Shown here piece by piece: positions 61,185-63,507 of a DNA stretch of 63,507 bases. Each line of letters begins with the position of its first letter. Within the stretch, counting starts at the first letter, position 1. Where the stretch lies: NCBI GenBank assembly GCA_018266875.1, contig JAFDZR010000019.1, positions 1-63,507 on the forward strand, written 5' to 3'. The DNA comes from Bacteroidota bacterium (GTDB lineage: Bacteria; Bacteroidota; Ignavibacteria; Tepidaquicellales; Tepidaquicellaceae). Under the pieces are notes generated by a model that was not told the DNA's origin, did not search any database, and saw only the letters and a program-made list of their open reading frames with translations. The position numbers and the translations under genes were made by a program.

Positions 61185-63248
61185 TCAGAATCCGATCTCC
61201 AATCCTATATTCAGTTTGTTGTTAATGTCCCCTTCTATCATATCATTGCCGCTGCCGATCATCTTCACTCCGTCTGAAAATGTTTCTGAATATTTCGCTG
61301 AGATCTCAAACTTCGGAAACGGTTTGTATTTCAGCACAGTATACCATCGTCTTCCTTTTCCGTAAAGAGCTGTGTTTGACATTACTCCTTTGATGTCATT
61401 TTCATACTCATAAATTCTGCTGTCAAAATTTTCCGTATCAAAGAAAATTATCCTGATATCAAAGATAAGTCCTCTGAACGGCATTAATCTCAGATCTGAA
61501 AAGAAAAGACTTCCCCTGCTTCCCGTTCCGTATTCGCTGTATTTCACATTAACGAATTCAAATCTGCTTCTGATCCTTAAAGATTCTGTAAGCTGGTAAA
61601 TGAATCCAATCCTTGAACTGAGTTGATTTCTTTTATCGGTTACTTTAATATCCCGCTGATAACTATCCTTTACAGTTAAGATTTCGCCTTTTGATTCGTT
61701 CTTTATTTTGAGATTCAATATAAAACCTTTATACATTTTCCAGTCTGCATTGAAAAGGAAGTCATTTCCCGAAACAGGCAGAGGGTTCAGATATGTTCTG
61801 TATGGAAATCGATACTGATCAAAGTAAGTATTTAATACCAGACCTCTGAACGGTCTCATCGTAAGACCTGCATAAAAACCTCTTTCATTTTTCGCCTCGC
61901 CGCCTTTTTCTCCGAATGCGGATGAGTGAACGGAAATGAAATCATTTGGATAGTTTCTGTATGAAAGCACAAGTTCGGCAACTCCGGGAAAGGAAAAAGA
62001 TACAGAGTTTATTGAAGCGACAGCGCCGGAATATGAATATGTCCATTCACCGAAGAAATTCATATTCTTAAAAAGTACATCATAATCCGCTCCGGCCGCG
62101 CCTGATCTGTCGCCGCTGAAGTTGTACAGTTCCTTTACCGTGTCCTTAATTACGGACCTGGAAAATTTCCCTGACCAGTACGTTCCACCTAACCTTAAAA
62201 AGTCTTTTGAATATGAAATCCTTCCTCCGAATAATTTTTCTTTAACAGATCTTTTCCTCATCATTTCCGCTGATGTCCTGTGATAACCGTCATTGTAAAA
62301 TGCAGAGACTCTGCCTGTGGATTCATCCAAACCGGCATCGAAATAATTATCCGAATAAAACATATCAAATGTAAAATTTTTCTGATCAAGACTGACTGCC
62401 GCGCCTCTGAAGAATTCCGATTCGGCTGATGAAGTATATCCTCTGATTCCCTTTCCTTTTCTTTTTAAAGGACTGACGGCATCCGTTCCCTTTGAGAAAT
62501 ATCCGGATCCGGACAAAGTAAGTCCCTGTCCGTAATTCAGTGAAAAATCCCCGGCTGCTATTTTTCTGAATTTCCATAAATTATTCGCTTCAATAAAACC
62601 TGATGTAAAATCATTCAGATATTTTTCTCCCGGATCCTTCTCAAGGGTGAGATTTATTCTGTACAATGTTCCGGACCTTTCTGTTTCCGAACTTAACCTG
62701 TTGTAAAGTTTTGGTTTTGTCCCTTCATATTTACCGTTTGTGTAACCGGCTTTTGTCTGAAGATCCTGAGTAAATCTTGATCTCACAACTGCTTTAATTC
62801 CTTCAAATACCGAAAGGTCCCGCGGCCTAAATATATTTCCCGTTTCATCTACAATAACATCAACTGCAGACTTTCTCACAATGATATATATTTTAATCTT
62901 TTCATAAAGATCATCGGTAATGCCCTCGGCATTAAGCAGTTGCCGCTTCGATCTGAAGGGACCATTCTTATTACGGTATTCAATTATATTTCGTGCTGCT
63001 GCGGAATTAATAAAAGGGATTGAAAGGAGATCATCATAACTGACCTTGTTAAGTTCAAGAGGATCTCTCCGGAGTTTTTCCAGATCGTCAAGAAGCCGGG
63101 AGTCTTCTGTTTCAGTATCTGAATTTTCGAGGAGTATCTCCTCAGGGTAGAAATTTCTGAGGTCTGTTGTATCCTGTTCGCGGGAAAAGACAGTGTTCAC
63201 CGTAACCAATGCCATCAGGCATAAACTTGCTAATCGTAATCGTGTCAT
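61185..63248 (-). CDS. outer-membrane barrel protein with N-terminal helix-hairpin-helix domain
   Basis: A 687-residue exported protein (signal MTRLRLASLCLMALVTVNTV). Residues about 60-112 form a ComEA-like pair of helix-hairpin-helix motifs (PLELNKVSYDDLLSIPFINS and YRNKNGPFRSKRQLLNAEGI). The remaining 550 residues are beta-barrel strands, rich in aromatic pairs and ending in NIGLEIGF with a terminal Phe as in outer-membrane proteins. HhH motifs normally bind DNA, so a role in DNA uptake or anchoring at the outer membrane is tempting but unproven. This architecture recurs in the Bacteroidota/Chlorobiota group. Confidence 0.78.
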   Translation of the reverse strand: MTRLRLASLCLMALVTVNTVFSREQDTTDLRNFYPEEILLENSDTETEDSRLLDDLEKLRRDPLELNKVSYDDLLSIPFINSAAARNIIEYRNKNGPFRSKRQLLNAEGITDDLYEKIKIYIIVRKSAVDVIVDETGNIFRPRDLSVFEGIKAVVRSRFTQDLQTKAGYTNGKYEGTKPKLYNRLSSETERSGTLYRINLTLEKDPGEKYLNDFTSGFIEANNLWKFRKIAAGDFSLNYGQGLTLSGSGYFSKGTDAVSPLKRKGKGIRGYTSSAESEFFRGAAVSLDQKNFTFDMFYSDNYFDAGLDESTGRVSAFYNDGYHRTSAEMMRKRSVKEKLFGGRISYSKDFLRLGGTYWSGKFSRSVIKDTVKELYNFSGDRSGAAGADYDVLFKNMNFFGEWTYSYSGAVASINSVSFSFPGVAELVLSYRNYPNDFISVHSSAFGEKGGEAKNERGFYAGLTMRPFRGLVLNTYFDQYRFPYRTYLNPLPVSGNDFLFNADWKMYKGFILNLKIKNESKGEILTVKDSYQRDIKVTDKRNQLSSRIGFIYQLTESLRIRSRFEFVNVKYSEYGTGSRGSLFFSDLRLMPFRGLIFDIRIIFFDTENFDSRIYEYENDIKGVMSNTALYGKGRRWYTVLKYKPFPKFEISAKYSETFSDGVKMIGSGNDMIEGDINNKLNIGLEIGF

Positions 63249-63383
63249 AATTCATCATATTTTCCGGTGTAATATAATAAATATTATTCCGGATAAAAAC
63301 AAAAATAAATTCAAAGTGTGAAATATTTTATCAATTGTGTCCAATAAGTTTAGTTTAAGAAATCAAAATTTACTGGAGTAAAC

Positions 63384-63468
63384 GTACTTTCTTTTGCACG
63401 CCCCCCGATAGGATCACTCGAGTGCAGGCTCGAAAGTACCAAAGGAAAGTCGTCCCGAGTACTCGGGA
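63384..63468. repeat. GC-rich patch of nested palindromes at the window's right end
   Basis: Within AT-rich DNA lies a GC-richer block. GTACTTTC (63384-63391) pairs with GAAAGTAC (63432-63439). A perfect 10-bp palindrome CACTCGAGTG (63415-63424) and a perfect 16-bp palindrome TCCCGAGTACTCGGGA (63453-63468) follow. The composition differs from its neighbours and the spacing suggests a folded repeat element. No transposase or tRNA structure is seen. It may be a small dispersed intergenic repeat or the edge of a larger element beyond the window. Confidence 0.55.
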
Positions 63469-63507
63469 TGAATAATTGCCTAAATTCGTGAAAAATTGCG
63501 ATAAAAT

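Overview
The window looks like a chromosomal stretch from an AT-rich member of the Bacteroidota/Chlorobiota lineage, most likely Ignavibacteria-like. The evidence is: type IX secretion (T9SS) C-terminal sorting domains of the 'NYPNPFNP...GVYFYR' type on three secreted proteins, a TonB-dependent receptor with an N-terminal carboxypeptidase-like domain, a secreted protein built of SusE-like modules, near-absence of Shine-Dalgarno sequences, and several TAnnTTTG-type -7 promoter elements. No rRNA, tRNA, CRISPR array, prophage or intact insertion sequence was seen. The lineage call is an inference from these traits.

Layout. 1-990 is AT-rich and gene-poor with possible decayed coding remnants. 991-4299 carries mnmG and a HpcH/HpaI-fold protein (DUF6986 type), ending in a strong bidirectional terminator. 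4469-7326 (minus) is a TonB-dependent receptor preceded by a small His/Cys-rich exported protein that lacks a conventional start codon. 7565-9791 (plus) holds a helical protein of unknown function and pgeF, whose start lies in a 10-bp tandem repeat.

9912-28486 is an almost unbroken minus-strand accessory run: a DUF1295 membrane protein, serine hydrolase, FlaR-like kinase, small membrane proteins, a frameshifted DUF6544-like gene, two methyltransferases, DUF1697, DinB, a short HPF/RaiA protein, a decayed locus, a metallophosphoesterase, a zinc-less alcohol dehydrogenase family enzyme, an ABC exporter (LolD-like ATPase, FtsX-like permease) with a CrtC/AttH-like lipoprotein, and a 952-residue cyclase/STAND ATPase/TPR protein.

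28840-43682 mixes a dockerin-like secreted protein, an orphan PGM1-type ATP-grasp ligase, a YfiT-like protein, an SH3-like protein, two CPBP proteases, an amidase, an MFS exporter coupled to a site-2-type protease, cdsA, a thioredoxin-like protein, a dPGM and a HAD phosphatase. 43775-54480 is rich in exported proteins: a T9SS metzincin, a secreted HExxH protein, a SusE-like T9SS protein, an FG-GAP T9SS protein, a YpfJ-type metalloprotease and a DUF3298-like protein. 54516-63248 has an EamA transporter, a GNAT, a HAD mutase-like enzyme, a DEAD-box helicase, a PhoH2-type PIN/ATPase and two outer-membrane barrel proteins, one with N-terminal helix-hairpin-helix motifs. A GC-rich palindromic patch sits near the right edge.

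There is no single obvious new multi-gene system. The points most worth a second look are the exported His/Cys-rich protein paired with the receptor, two genes whose only plausible starts are ATC, a T8-tract frameshift, the repeat-embedded pgeF start, the orphan PGM1-like ligase, the cyclase-STAND fusion and the decayed locus near 18 kb.
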